The notes: generated by a model not told the origin, from the letters alone. A stretch of DNA of 64,000 nucleotides from CALUVN01 sp944323595 (GCA_963931255.1 OZ006972.1:372001-436000); one strand, 5' to 3'. Shown: positions 7,500 through 15,447, counted from the first letter of the stretch. Made by a program: numbers and translations.

Positions 7500-9367
7500 T
7501 ACCTGCTTATTTCCTCTAATTCCTCAATGAGTTTTTCATTTTTCTTTGCAAATTCACTTCCTCTCGCTATTATAGCAAGTTTTAGAATATTTGCAAGGTT
7601 AATCGAAGTCATATCTTTGTAGTTATCCGGTAATCTTAAAGACCAATTTTGATCTCCTGATGTTCCCGGTCTGTTGTATACATCGCAGAGTTGGAAGAAA
7701 TCCGTGAAGAAAATCTGGAGATTTTCTGCCTTTGATGCAAAGATTTCAACCAGTTTTGTTTCTGTTAAAAAGTCAACATCATCTGTAAGTCTTACAATGA
7801 TATCATCTTTATTTTCACATTCCGCAAAAAGGTCTTCCGCGAGATTTTTTGCATGGAGATATCCCTCGTGCGTATGAATCATAGATTCAGCCCACATTCT
7901 GATAGGTTCATTATCATGTGTTCCTACCATAGCCCATACATTTTTTTCAATATTACAGCATCTGTAAGGGTGTTCAGGTTTTTCCGGCACTACAAACTGT
8001 GTGAGGCGCATACCCTGAAGTTTATATTCTTTCATTACTGCTGCAACAGGGTTTGTAAGTGTACCGAGGTCTTCGCATACAATTGCATTTTTATCAAGAC
8101 CTTCTTCTTCCGCAGCTGCAATAACGATTTTTTCTATAAGTCTGCCATAAGCTTTAATTTGCGCTTTTGTTAAAGTTTTCACACGTTTTTCTTTGTCAGC
8201 CTCAAGCGTAGTATCCAGATCGTCAAGTTTTGCAATCGCAAACTGTTTCAGGAACGGATGTTCAGGTGAAGAATACAATCTGCCCGCACCTTCTTCAATT
8301 TTAGGTTTTTTGCCTGCTTTGTAAACCCATGGGTCGATTAGACCTACAATGTGGTCAATTCTTACTCCGCCCGGATTTTCTCTGAACATTTTTTTGTAGA
8401 GCTGTTTCATCAGCATTCCGCCCTCGCCGAGGGAACCATCTGCATTATACATTGTATCAGGATTCATTACAGGGAAGCCCCAGGCCTGTCCGTCTTTTGA
8501 AAAATAATCAGGCGGGCAGCCAAGCATCCATCCGTCTAAGAAAAGTGACTGGTATGCCCATGTATCTCTGTCAGAAAATGCAACCTGACGGTCTGCAATC
8601 ATTTTTATTCCGTTTTCAAGTGCGTATTCACGAGTTTTTTCGTTTTGTTTGTTTAATACAAACTGGATAAATTTGTATTTTTCAATGTCATTTTCGTATT
8701 TTTTAGAAATTTCATCAATACGTTTTGCAAATTCCATTTTTTCTTCAATAGATTTAGGATTGAAGAGGTTTTTGTCAGTTTCGGAATCCCACAGCGGCCA
8801 GTAGTCATTTCCGTGTTCTATTGATAAAGCTTCGTAAAGACTGTCTTTGTCAAGCCAGAAGTCATTTCTTATTTTGTATTCCTGAAATTCTTTCAAAAGT
8901 TTCTTATCAGGGTTTGCTTTAAAGTTTTGCCATGCTTCATTAAGTGCTTCTGCCTGTTTTTGATAAATATAAGCATAAGCTGTTTTGTTTGTATCTTTGT
9001 TCGGATTGCCCGCAACAATTTCTTCAAAAGTTTCTTGAGACAGAATAGACTTCCATTCAGGAGTTGTAAGCTGTTTAAGGTCTATAAAAAGCGGATTGCC
9101 GGAAAAAATTGTGCCTGTATAAGGCGATGCGTCACAGCTTTTTGTTTTTCCTGCTGGTCCGAGTTGTATAGCGTTAAAAATTCCTGAAGCAAAATCAATA
9201 ATTTCTTTGCCGCCGTTGGAATTCATCGTGCCGAATCCGGTATTTTCACCTGCAGCTGACGGAAAACTGCCACCGTGCATAATGAGTGCAAAATTCTTTT
9301 TGTTCAGCGCCTTAAGTGCTTTTTTGATAGTTTTAACTCTCTTTTTGTCATCTGTTTTACAAAGCAT
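7499..9367 (-). CDS. malQ: 4-alpha-glucanotransferase (amylomaltase, GH77)
   Basis: A 622-residue cytoplasmic enzyme that transfers alpha-1,4-glucan segments in maltodextrin and glycogen metabolism. Conserved GH77 blocks are visible in order: FSDRDTWAYQSLF...GCPPDYFSKDGQAWGFP near residue 265, VRIDHIVGL (nucleophile Asp), CEDLGT (acid/base Glu region), GTHDNEP, and NRPGTSGDQNWSLRLP near the end. Its length is a little above the bacterial average. The N-terminal 60 residues are somewhat unusual (MHGGSFPSAAGENTGFGT) but keep the GPAGKTKSCDASPYTG substrate loop. No other glycogen genes are in the window. Confidence 0.93.
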   Translation of the reverse strand: MLCKTDDKKRVKTIKKALKALNKKNFALIMHGGSFPSAAGENTGFGTMNSNGGKEIIDFASGIFNAIQLGPAGKTKSCDASPYTGTIFSGNPLFIDLKQLTTPEWKSILSQETFEEIVAGNPNKDTNKTAYAYIYQKQAEALNEAWQNFKANPDKKLLKEFQEYKIRNDFWLDKDSLYEALSIEHGNDYWPLWDSETDKNLFNPKSIEEKMEFAKRIDEISKKYENDIEKYKFIQFVLNKQNEKTREYALENGIKMIADRQVAFSDRDTWAYQSLFLDGWMLGCPPDYFSKDGQAWGFPVMNPDTMYNADGSLGEGGMLMKQLYKKMFRENPGGVRIDHIVGLIDPWVYKAGKKPKIEEGAGRLYSSPEHPFLKQFAIAKLDDLDTTLEADKEKRVKTLTKAQIKAYGRLIEKIVIAAAEEEGLDKNAIVCEDLGTLTNPVAAVMKEYKLQGMRLTQFVVPEKPEHPYRCCNIEKNVWAMVGTHDNEPIRMWAESMIHTHEGYLHAKNLAEDLFAECENKDDIIVRLTDDVDFLTETKLVEIFASKAENLQIFFTDFFQLCDVYNRPGTSGDQNWSLRLPDNYKDMTSINLANILKLAIIARGSEFAKKNEKLIEELEEISR

Positions 9368-9504
9368 ATATTACCTCTTTCCCAAAATAATCAACATATT
9401 TATATTATCATGTAAAAATATTTTGGCAAACCGCTGGTGTTATTGTGGGTTCCGAACTATGTTGCCATACCCTGACCGGCGGGAGAATAGTCAATAAGTG
9501 AATA

Positions 9505-9587
9505 GGTGAATGAGTGAATAAGTTCTTTTATAAATCAAGCTCAGTGATAATTTTACTACAACTGATTTATTTTCGGACTTTTTCACT
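9505..9587 (-). repeat. MITE-like 83-bp element, copy 1
   Basis: The element begins with GGTGAATGAGT and ends with ACTTTTTCACT, which are near-inverted repeats. Its reverse complement matches 49089-49172 closely over the whole length (shared core AATAAATCAGTTGTAGTAAA). Both copies are followed on the plus strand by CACTCTAATTTAATC although the elements themselves are inverted. It carries no coding sequence. This region (9368-9640) holds no gene. Confidence 0.65.
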
Positions 9588-9626
9588 TTTCACTCTAATT
9601 TAATCGTTGTAGCAATGTAGGACAAG

Positions 9627-9702
9627 TCGGTTGGGCATACTTGAAATGTTCTACTGACCGATTACATTTTAGTGGGGACTATTCAGGTATGCCCAACCGA
9701 CA
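9627..9702. repeat. imperfect inverted repeat at left edge of phage remnant
   Basis: GTCGGTTGGGCATAC (9627-9641) and its exact reverse complement (9688-9702) frame a 46-bp centre that can also pair partly, giving a long hairpin. The same 15-bp arm occurs in a compact palindrome at 11991-12005 and at 44207-44221. Confidence 0.7.
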
Positions 9703-10069
9703 GTTGCGTTCGACCTCGAAAGAGAAAAGAGAATTACATCTTGAATATGCGAAAGAAACAGGCAACCAGTACGGGTTAGGCGGAACAAATATATTTTCAT
9801 TCTCTGACCCGCCGATTATAGAACAAATCAAGGTCGGTAACAGTTTCGTTCCTAAACCTGACGGACAAAAAGGACTACCGCAGCAAACATATAATTGTTC
9901 TTGCAATCTGGTCGGGATTAAGAACCCTCAATACTACATAAACAGAAGAAAAATCGAAAATGCTAAAAGAACTATTTTCACAAAGATTAAATACGCAATC
10001 CAAAACCGTACAGAACGCAATAATTACGCTTGGCGATACAGACGATTCGGGCAGGGGCAGGAAGTTTAA
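9641..10069 (+). pseudogene. truncated phage minor-head-protein fragment
   Basis: An open frame of 142 codons beginning with TTG inside the inverted repeat; the natural start is probably lost. Residues about 70-92 read KPDGQKGLPQQTYNCSC, which resembles the C-terminal NCRC motif of SPP1 gp7/Mu F-like minor head (morphogenesis) proteins. The N-terminal bulk expected for that family is missing. The last 40 codons overlap the next gene by 110 bp and are probably not original coding sequence. I take it as the 3' stump of a head protein gene cut by the left boundary of the remnant. Confidence 0.45.
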
Positions 10070-10595
10070 ATCACGCTTTTTAACTCCGGGCGTTGCAGGC
10101 TATCCCGGACAGTTCGGTAATGTGTTGATTAAAAAAGAAAGCTTTGACAAGTTTATTAACACAATGGTCGGTGTGCCTGTAATCATTAACCACAAGGACA
10201 TTACGGCCGATAATGCAAATGATTTAAGGGTTGGCGTTGTGTCAAACGTCTGGTTTGATGATAAAGACGGCTGGTACTGGTGCGACGGTGTTATATGGGA
10301 TGAAACCGCACAAAACCTTATAACCGGCAAAGGCTGGTCTGTTTCCTGTTCTTATGATGTGAAGCTTGCAGACGATGCAGGCGGCACAGAAAACAACATC
10401 CCGTATGATATTGAGTTTTTAGACGGAGTATTTACACATCTTGCAATCGTTGATAACCCGAGATATGAGCGGGCAAATATCGTTTTTAATTCAAAAACTG
10501 TAGTTAAAAACGAAAACCATAACGCCCTGGTAATTGAGCAAATATTCCAGGAAGCGATAGATGAAGTTTTGCAGGAAATAGCACAAGATGCTTAG
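9960..10595 (+). CDS. phage DUF2213-like head protein (possible protease/scaffold)
   Basis: A 211-residue protein. Its core FLTPGVAGYPGQFGN..., FINTMVGVPVIINHKDITADN, VGVVSNVWFDDKDGWYWCDGVIWDETAQNLI and WSVSCSYDV...FTHLAIVDNPRYE matches what I know of DUF2213 proteins, which sit in phage head operons at the place of the prohead protease/scaffold. It follows the minor-head stump, as in intact phages. The usual C-terminal extension is absent; similar C-terminal sequence (ALIDELKKLITKVEND) appears instead at the end of the 11055 gene, so the original gene may have been split by an insertion. Confidence 0.6.
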   Translation: MLKELFSQRLNTQSKTVQNAIITLGDTDDSGRGRKFKSRFLTPGVAGYPGQFGNVLIKKESFDKFINTMVGVPVIINHKDITADNANDLRVGVVSNVWFDDKDGWYWCDGVIWDETAQNLITGKGWSVSCSYDVKLADDAGGTENNIPYDIEFLDGVFTHLAIVDNPRYERANIVFNSKTVVKNENHNALVIEQIFQEAIDEVLQEIAQDA

Positions 10596-10803
10596 TGAAA
10601 AAGAAAAAATATTGTTGCAACTGGATGAATACGCAAAAAAATTAGGTATAACTCTTTATACCATTGAATTTGGGCTAACACCTGACCCGAAGAATTGCAC
10701 ATATAGAATTTATGATTTTAACCTTTGCCCTAAATCAAAAGAGAGATTTGCAGAAGCTATAAGTTATGTTGAATGTGTAAAATCCGGGAATAGTCGTAAC
10801 TAA
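10588..10803 (+). CDS. small phage-remnant protein, unknown
   Basis: A 71-residue hydrophilic protein whose ATG overlaps the end of the DUF2213-like gene by 8 bp, a spacing typical of coupled phage genes. I recognise no motif; two cysteines lie in the second half (NCTYRIYDFNLCPK). Its 3' end overlaps the oppositely oriented gene at 10757-10960 by 47 bp. Confidence 0.5.
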   Translation: MLSEKEKILLQLDEYAKKLGITLYTIEFGLTPDPKNCTYRIYDFNLCPKSKERFAEAISYVECVKSGNSRN

Positions 10804-10960
10804 CCGGCGGGTGGATGTCAAAAATTAAGCGTTGATTTTTATTATCGTTTACAATGCTTGAAAAATAAACGTTTCTACACATCCTGTCATCAGTAACTAT
10901 TGTGACCCTGTGACAATCTTTCAACTCGTTTAATTTATTTTCAATTTCGATAGCCTTCAT
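10757..10960 (-). CDS. small antisense-oriented phage-remnant protein, unknown
   Basis: The start at 10960 is fixed by a perfect ribosome binding site, AAAGGAGGTGAGAGC, before MKAIEIENKLNELKDC; longer readings are unlikely. The product has 67 residues, is soluble, and is the only gene on the minus strand of the remnant. I recognise no family. Small genes running against the head operon are often lysogeny or defence cargo, but nothing in the sequence shows that here. Confidence 0.6.
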   Translation of the reverse strand: MKAIEIENKLNELKDCHRVTIVTDDRMCRNVYFSSIVNDNKNQRLIFDIHPPVSYDYSRILHIQHNL

Positions 10961-11054
10961 GCTCTCACCTCCTTTCATGGAATAGTGGTTAATTACATGA
11001 ATACAACAAAGATGAGGGCATGGAAGGTTATTTAATAAAATCTTAAGGTTTAAA

Positions 11055-12056
11055 ATGGACAAACTAAAAGACTACATAAAAACGCTGTTAAAACTTGCTA
11101 TAAACAACAACCCCGAAGTGCTAAAGGTTGTTAGGAATGCCAAGGTTGAAAATGGGGGCAACGGCTCTGGACATTTTAACCACGGTGGCAGACCGGGGAA
11201 AGTTGGCGGTAGTTTGCCCTATGTTAGCAAACACTCTGATAAACAAAATGAGGCTTTTTTCAAAAAATGGGAAAACGCACCTGAAATTAAATTAAAACCA
11301 AGTGATTGGGATAATATTTCGGATATAAAAAAATTGCGGAAAGAAGTAAAAAAATATCTTTTAAGCGATATGCGAAAAATTCCTTTACACCGCAAAGAAT
11401 TAGGCGATATTAGATTTTCAGGCAAATCAATCGACGAATTTATTACATATTCTGCTGATAGAGATAAATTATTGGCGGCAAAGCAACTACCGCAATTTAT
11501 TGAAGAGGGTAAACTCGGGGAATATTTTGACAGTCCAAAGGATAGAAGTAAGCAAGATACTATTACAGGATTTTATCCAATTTACTTTAATTTAAAAACC
11601 TCAACAGACACTCGCAAAGCAGAAATACTTATTGCAAAAGATGACAACGGTAAATTATTCTTTGACATGTTCTTAGATTATGACCGAGACAAAGCGCAAT
11701 TAAAAAGGGCTTTAAACGGGAACCTAAATCCCGTAGCCCTTACTACCATTATAACACAAAACGCGAAAAATTTCAACCCAAAACCGGTAAATATGAAGAA
11801 ACATGAAGTACAAAACAATAAGGAGCAGGACATGGCACTGATAGACGAACTTAAAAAACTAATTACTAAGGTCGAAAATGACAAAGCGGCTTGCAAGCAG
11901 AGTGCGCAGCGAAGCGAAGGCACGTTTAATGCGAGCAACCAAGGAGGAGAAGATATGGACGACAAAGAAAAAGTTATTATTGTTGGGCAAGTATGCCCAA
12001 CCGACAGTACTGTAATTGAATTGCAAAAGATTACAAAAAATCCGCCTCTAAATTGA
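11055..12056 (+). CDS. phage protein with GxxGKVGGS linker and putative PBECR-like nuclease domain
   Basis: A 333-residue protein with AAGGTTTAAA before the ATG. Residues about 33-53 contain GGNGSGHFNHGGRPGKVGGS, a linker known from phage head proteins that carry extra C-terminal domains. Residues about 60-225 form a compact alpha/beta region (IRFSGKSIDEFITYSADRDKLLAAKQLPQFIEEGKLGE..., GFYPIYFNLKT, KAEILIAKDDNGKLFFDMFLDYDRDK), which resembles the Barnase/EndoU/ColicinE5-like (PBECR) domains of phage proteins; this is my inference. The tail ALIDELKKLITKVEND looks like the end of DUF2213 proteins. The last residues run into the repeat and the terminator, so the true C-terminus may be lost. Confidence 0.5.
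   Translation: MDKLKDYIKTLLKLAINNNPEVLKVVRNAKVENGGNGSGHFNHGGRPGKVGGSLPYVSKHSDKQNEAFFKKWENAPEIKLKPSDWDNISDIKKLRKEVKKYLLSDMRKIPLHRKELGDIRFSGKSIDEFITYSADRDKLLAAKQLPQFIEEGKLGEYFDSPKDRSKQDTITGFYPIYFNLKTSTDTRKAEILIAKDDNGKLFFDMFLDYDRDKAQLKRALNGNLNPVALTTIITQNAKNFNPKPVNMKKHEVQNNKEQDMALIDELKKLITKVENDKAACKQSAQRSEGTFNASNQGGEDMDDKEKVIIVGQVCPTDSTVIELQKITKNPPLN
11982..12008. repeat. compact palindrome, right edge of phage remnant
   Basis: GTTGGGCA and TGCCCAAC pair around AGTA, followed by CGACAGT. Positions 11982-12005 are the exact reverse complement of 44207-44230. Positions 11991-12008 repeat 9687-9704. Confidence 0.75.
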
Positions 12057-12067
12057 AGCGGATTTTT
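12036..12067. terminator. bidirectional terminator downstream of rpsH
   Basis: AAAAATCCGC (12036-12045) pairs with GCGGATTTTT (12058-12067) around a 12-nt loop. It can stop the ribosomal operon coming from the right and the phage-remnant genes coming from the left. Confidence 0.8.
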
Positions 12068-12094
12068 ATATGATATTTGTTTATTGATTTCAAA

Positions 12095-12490
12095 TTAATA
12101 AATGTAGCAGAGTACTTCGCCGCCAAGGTTTTCTTTACGAGCTTTTCTGTCTGTCAACAAACCTTTGCTTGTTGAGACGATTGCTACACCCATACCGCCC
12201 AATACTTGCGGAAGGTTTTTAGCTTTGCAGTATGTTCTTAAACCCGGTTTTGAAACTCTTTTCAAACTTGTAATTACAGGCTTACGTTTTTCATCGTATT
12301 TCAATTCGATTTCTAATACTTTGAATTTGCCTACTTCTTTTACTGTGTAATCAGTAATGAATCCTTCTTCTTTTAATAATTTTGCTAATTCAACTTTTAA
12401 TTTAGAAGACGGAATTTCAACGCTAGGGTGTGATACCATATTAGCGTTTCTGATTCTTGTTAGCATATCTGCTATCGGATCTGTATTCAT
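12095..12490 (-). CDS. rpsH: 30S ribosomal protein S8
   Basis: The ATG at 12490 gives MNTDPIADMLTRIRNA, the usual S8 N-terminus; the ATG six codons upstream would put the ribosome binding site AAAAGGAAAA inside the gene. The product has 131 residues, ending LGGEVLCYIY as in the family. S8 binds central-domain 16S rRNA and, in many bacteria, represses the spc operon. Here it is the last gene: rplF, which normally follows, is absent and a terminator lies just after the stop. Confidence 0.96.
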   Translation of the reverse strand: MNTDPIADMLTRIRNANMVSHPSVEIPSSKLKVELAKLLKEEGFITDYTVKEVGKFKVLEIELKYDEKRKPVITSLKRVSKPGLRTYCKAKNLPQVLGGMGVAIVSTSKGLLTDRKARKENLGGEVLCYIY

Positions 12491-12723
12491 AATTATTTTC
12501 CTTTTCAACTTATGCCGAATCTCTCCGGCGCTACTTACTAAATTTTATTGTCCGGTTCAGCTTTTGTGCTGCCTTGACATATTTCTAGCAGTTTAGCAAG
12601 TCTATAAAGGGTTATATAAAATATAATCTTTAAAGTCTTGCTTTTTAGCAATGCCGCGGATGTAATCTCACCCGCAAAACCAGCTTGCATTTAACGTGTC
12701 ATCACGCAATGCACGACCGCTGT
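12491..12723 (-). other. 233-bp gap between rpsN and rpsH
   Basis: This is unusually long for an spc operon, where these genes are normally a few bases apart. No open frame is supported. It contains A+T-rich sequence with TATATTT-type boxes that could be an internal promoter, and G+C-rich stretches that may fold. I see no tRNA or known small RNA. Confidence 0.4.
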
Positions 12724-12930
12724 TTACCAGCTTGCTTTTGTTACGCCAGGAAGTAATCCCTGGTGAGCCATTTTTCTCAAGCAAATTCTGCAAAGACCGA
12801 AGTCTCTGTGGAACCCGTGAGGTCTGCCGCAGATGCTGCATCTGTTATGAAGTCTTACTGTAGGATATTTTCCTTTTGCAGCAAGCATTCTTCTTTTTTC
12901 TTCTTTGTTTATCATCGCTTTTTTAGCCAT
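12724..12930 (-). CDS. rpsN: 30S ribosomal protein S14 type Z
   Basis: A 68-residue protein with two CxxC pairs, CSICGRPHGFHRDFGLCRIC, the zinc ribbon that defines the short zinc-binding (C+) S14. The end MAHQGLLPGVTKASW is typical. Its place between rplE and rpsH is the standard one. It is a few residues longer than the usual 61 because of the N-terminal MAKKAMINKEEKRR. Confidence 0.96.
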   Translation of the reverse strand: MAKKAMINKEEKRRMLAAKGKYPTVRLHNRCSICGRPHGFHRDFGLCRICLRKMAHQGLLPGVTKASW

Positions 12931-12987
12931 GAATTTCTCCTTTGTTTTGTTTACTTGTAATATAGACGTCTTTATTCGTCTTTTGTT

Positions 12988-13542
12988 CTATTTTAATCCT
13001 TTGAAAGGCATTCCTAACAATCTCAATAATTCTCTTGCTTCATCATCTGTGTTAGCAGTTGTAATGATTGAAACGTTCATACCTTTTACCAGATCAACTT
13101 CTTCATAAGTGATTTCAGGGAACAGAGCTTGTTCTTTCAAACCTAATGTGTAGTTGCCGCGACCGTCAAAACTTTTTGCGCTGATACCGCGGAAGTCACG
13201 AATACGTGGAAGAACTACTGTGATTAACTTTTGAAGAAAATCGTACATTCTTTCGCCGCGTAATGTAACCATTGCACCTACAGGCATCCCTTCTCTCAAT
13301 TTGTAAGAAGCGATTGATTTTTTAGCTTTTGTAATAACAGCTTTTTGACCTGCTATTTTAGTCAATTGAGCTTCAATTGATTCAGCGATTTTTGTATTGT
13401 GAGAAGCTTCACCAACACCCATGTTCAACACGATTTTGTGCAATTGAGGGATTTGGTGGTCATTTGTGTAACCAAACTTCTCTTTCAATGCTGCTTTTAC
13501 TTCTTCATTGTATTTTGATCTTAAATTTTTAGTTAATGTCAT
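12988..13542 (-). CDS. rplE: 50S ribosomal protein L5
   Basis: A 184-residue protein with the L5 hallmarks: the PQLHKIVLNMGVGEA block near residue 33, the KKSIASYKLREGMPVG block, and the C-terminal GMNVSIITTANTDDEARELLRLLGMPF. L5 binds 5S rRNA and forms a bridge to the small subunit. Length and position after rplX are normal. Confidence 0.96.
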   Translation of the reverse strand: MTLTKNLRSKYNEEVKAALKEKFGYTNDHQIPQLHKIVLNMGVGEASHNTKIAESIEAQLTKIAGQKAVITKAKKSIASYKLREGMPVGAMVTLRGERMYDFLQKLITVVLPRIRDFRGISAKSFDGRGNYTLGLKEQALFPEITYEEVDLVKGMNVSIITTANTDDEARELLRLLGMPFKGLK

Positions 13543-13593
13543 TTTTCTAGTTCCTTATCTTAGGATGATTTGCGCCAAACCACCAGGTTTGCG

Positions 13594-13932
13594 TTATACA
13601 TCCAACTGTTCACCGCATTTTTTGCAAACACGAACTTTTTTGCCGTCTACGACATCGTGTTTGATTCTGGTTGGTTTTTCGCAGGCAGGGCATACAATCA
13701 TAACATTTGAAGCATCAACAGGAGCTTCAAGCTTGATTAAGCCGCCTTGAATACCAGCCATTGGTTGAGGTTTTTGAGCTTTAGTAACCATATTAGCACC
13801 TTCAACGATAACTTTTGATTCTGAAGGAATTGCTTTTTTTACGTTACCGATTTTTCCTTTATCTTTGCCTGCTGTCAGGATAACTCTGTCACCTGCTTTT
13901 ACATGCAAATTTTTCTTTTTTTTGTCTGCCAT
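13594..13932 (-). CDS. rplX: 50S ribosomal protein L24
   Basis: The ATG at 13932, with GGAG seven bases upstream, gives 112 residues (MADKKKKNLHVKAGDRVIL); an earlier ATG would add an odd 11-residue extension. The KOW motif lies at AGDRVILTAGKDKGKIG. The C-terminal CPAC...CKKC pairs suggest a zinc ribbon, seen in some bacterial L24. L24 initiates assembly of the 50S subunit. Confidence 0.95.
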   Translation of the reverse strand: MADKKKKNLHVKAGDRVILTAGKDKGKIGNVKKAIPSESKVIVEGANMVTKAQKPQPMAGIQGGLIKLEAPVDASNVMIVCPACEKPTRIKHDVVDGKKVRVCKKCGEQLDV

Positions 13933-14019
13933 TTTATTTCTCCATTTTTTATACGGATCCGACATTACTGTCGGGCGTACATTGTATTAGCGTTTTGTTT
14001 TTATCTCATTATTTGAGTG

Positions 14020-14388
14020 CTAGATAACTTCCGGTGCAAGAGAAACAATCTTCATATAGCCTTTGTCTCTCAATTCACGGGCTACAGGTCCAAAAACCCG
14101 TGTTCCGCGAGGGTTGCCGTCTTTGTTGATAATTACTGCTGCATTTTCATCAAATCTGATTACTGAACCGTCTTCACGTTTAATATCGTGTTTTGTTCTT
14201 ACTACAACAGCTTTTACAACTTCACCGGCTTTTACTGCCTGATTTGGTGCAGCTGATTTTACAGAAGCTACGATTTCATCGCCTACTGCTGCAAATTTTT
14301 TATTTGAGCTGCCCATAACACGGATACACAATAATTCTTTAGCGCCTGTGTTATCTGCTACTTCTAATCTGGTTTCTTGTTGTATCAT
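14020..14388 (-). CDS. rplN: 50S ribosomal protein L14
   Basis: A 122-residue protein, MIQQETRLEVADNTGAKELLCIRVMG, with the conserved GDEIVASVK, VVVRTKHDIKREDGS and GTRVFGPVARELRDKGYMKIVSLAPEVI. It is full length and in the standard operon position between rpsQ and rplX. L14 contacts L19 and the factor-binding side of the 50S subunit. Confidence 0.97.
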   Translation of the reverse strand: MIQQETRLEVADNTGAKELLCIRVMGSSNKKFAAVGDEIVASVKSAAPNQAVKAGEVVKAVVVRTKHDIKREDGSVIRFDENAAVIINKDGNPRGTRVFGPVARELRDKGYMKIVSLAPEVI

Positions 14389-14482
14389 TTTACTATTCCT
14401 TTGTTTTTAAGTATTTCTACTAATTTTTAAGACCTCTCATTACTCTGATGGTAATGTTGTCTTATTTTTTGTTTACTGATTA

Positions 14483-14728
14483 TTAACGAGCTTTTTCTAC
14501 TACTTCCAACAATTTCCAACGTTTGTCGCCGGAGATTGGTCTTGATTCGATAATTCTAACAATATCACCTTCGCTGCATACATTATTTTCATCATGAGCT
14601 TTGTAGTGTTTGTTTGATTCGATAATCTTTTTGTATTTTGGATGTGGTTCATAATCAGCTACTTTTACAACAATTGTTTTATCCATCTTGTTGCTAACTA
14701 CGATTCCTTGTTTTTCTTTTTTAGGCAT
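14483..14728 (-). CDS. rpsQ: 30S ribosomal protein S17
   Basis: An 81-residue OB-fold protein, beginning MPKKEKQGIVVSNKMDKTIVVKV, with the conserved HPKYKKIIESNKHYKAHDENN and GDIVRIIESRPIS. It binds 16S rRNA helix 11 region. Its start overlaps the end of rpmC by 8 bp, showing translational coupling. Confidence 0.96.
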   Translation of the reverse strand: MPKKEKQGIVVSNKMDKTIVVKVADYEPHPKYKKIIESNKHYKAHDENNVCSEGDIVRIIESRPISGDKRWKLLEVVEKAR

Positions 14729-14918
14729 TTTGTACCTCTTTTTCTTTTATTACTGTTTTTGCTTGAGCTACCATTCTTTTTGTTTTAGAAATCAACGCTG
14801 TGTTTTCTAATTTATGAGTTGCAAGCTGCAATCTGTATTCCATTAATTGCTTCTTCCAATCCATAATGAGAGTTTTGAGCTCATCAATTGTTTTTTCACG
14901 CATTTCACTTAATTTCAT
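14721..14918 (-). CDS. rpmC: 50S ribosomal protein L29
   Basis: A 65-residue protein made of two antiparallel helices: MKLSEMREKTIDELKTLI and then MEYRLQLATHKLENTALISKTKRMVAQAKTVIKEK. It lies near the exit tunnel on the 50S subunit, where trigger factor and SRP bind. It overlaps rpsQ by 8 bp. Confidence 0.95.
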   Translation of the reverse strand: MKLSEMREKTIDELKTLIMDWKKQLMEYRLQLATHKLENTALISKTKRMVAQAKTVIKEKEVQNA

Positions 14919-14981
14919 TTTAGAGTTTCCTTTTTCTTATTCTTTTGCTGCACAGAATTTTTATTCTGAAGCAAAATAGCA

Positions 14982-15401
14982 TTATGCTTCGACTTTTGCT
15001 TTTTCAACTATTTTAACTTTGATAGGAAGTTTTTGAGCTGCAAGTTCCAATGCATGAACTGCAACACTTCTGTCAAAGTAATCAAGTTCAAAAAGTAATC
15101 TGTTCGGTTTAACAACCGCTACCCAGTATTCCAGATTACCTTTACCTGAACCCATACGGGTTTCAGCAGGTTTTGCAGTAATCGGTTTATCCGGGAATAT
15201 TTTAATCCATACGTTACCGCCACGTTTGATTTCACGGGTCATAGCACGACGTGCTGCTTCGATTTGACGGCTTGTAATCCAACCCGGTTCTACAGCTTGC
15301 AATGCATATTGACCAAATTCGAATTTAGTACCTCTTGTTTCAGTACCTTTCATTCTTCCTTTCATCATTTTGCGGTATTTTGTTTTTTTAGGCTGTAACA
15401 T
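14982..15401 (-). CDS. rplP: 50S ribosomal protein L16
   Basis: A 139-residue protein, MLQPKKTKYRKMMKGRMKG, with the family blocks FGQYALQAVEPGWITSRQIEAARRAMTREIKRGGNVWI and MGSGKGNLEYWVAVV. L16 helps position tRNA in the A and P sites. Length and place between rpsC and rpmC are standard. Confidence 0.97.
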   Translation of the reverse strand: MLQPKKTKYRKMMKGRMKGTETRGTKFEFGQYALQAVEPGWITSRQIEAARRAMTREIKRGGNVWIKIFPDKPITAKPAETRMGSGKGNLEYWVAVVKPNRLLFELDYFDRSVAVHALELAAQKLPIKVKIVEKAKVEA

Positions 15402-15447
15402 TATTATTTGCTCCTATTTGTTTTATACCTTTTAATCTTCGCTCAAA

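Larger units (their letters stand above)
9621..12008 (+). mobile_element. remnant of a phage head module between direct repeats
   Basis: The segment carries pieces of tailed-phage head genes (minor head protein end, DUF2213-type head protein, a KVGGS-linker protein) and two small genes, but no integrase, terminase, portal, tail or lysis gene. An 18-bp direct repeat, GTATGCCCAACCGACAGT, occurs at 9687-9704 and 11991-12008, at the two edges. The insert sits between malQ and the 3' end of the ribosomal operon. I read it as a decayed prophage fragment or satellite; a transposed block is also possible. Confidence 0.6.
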
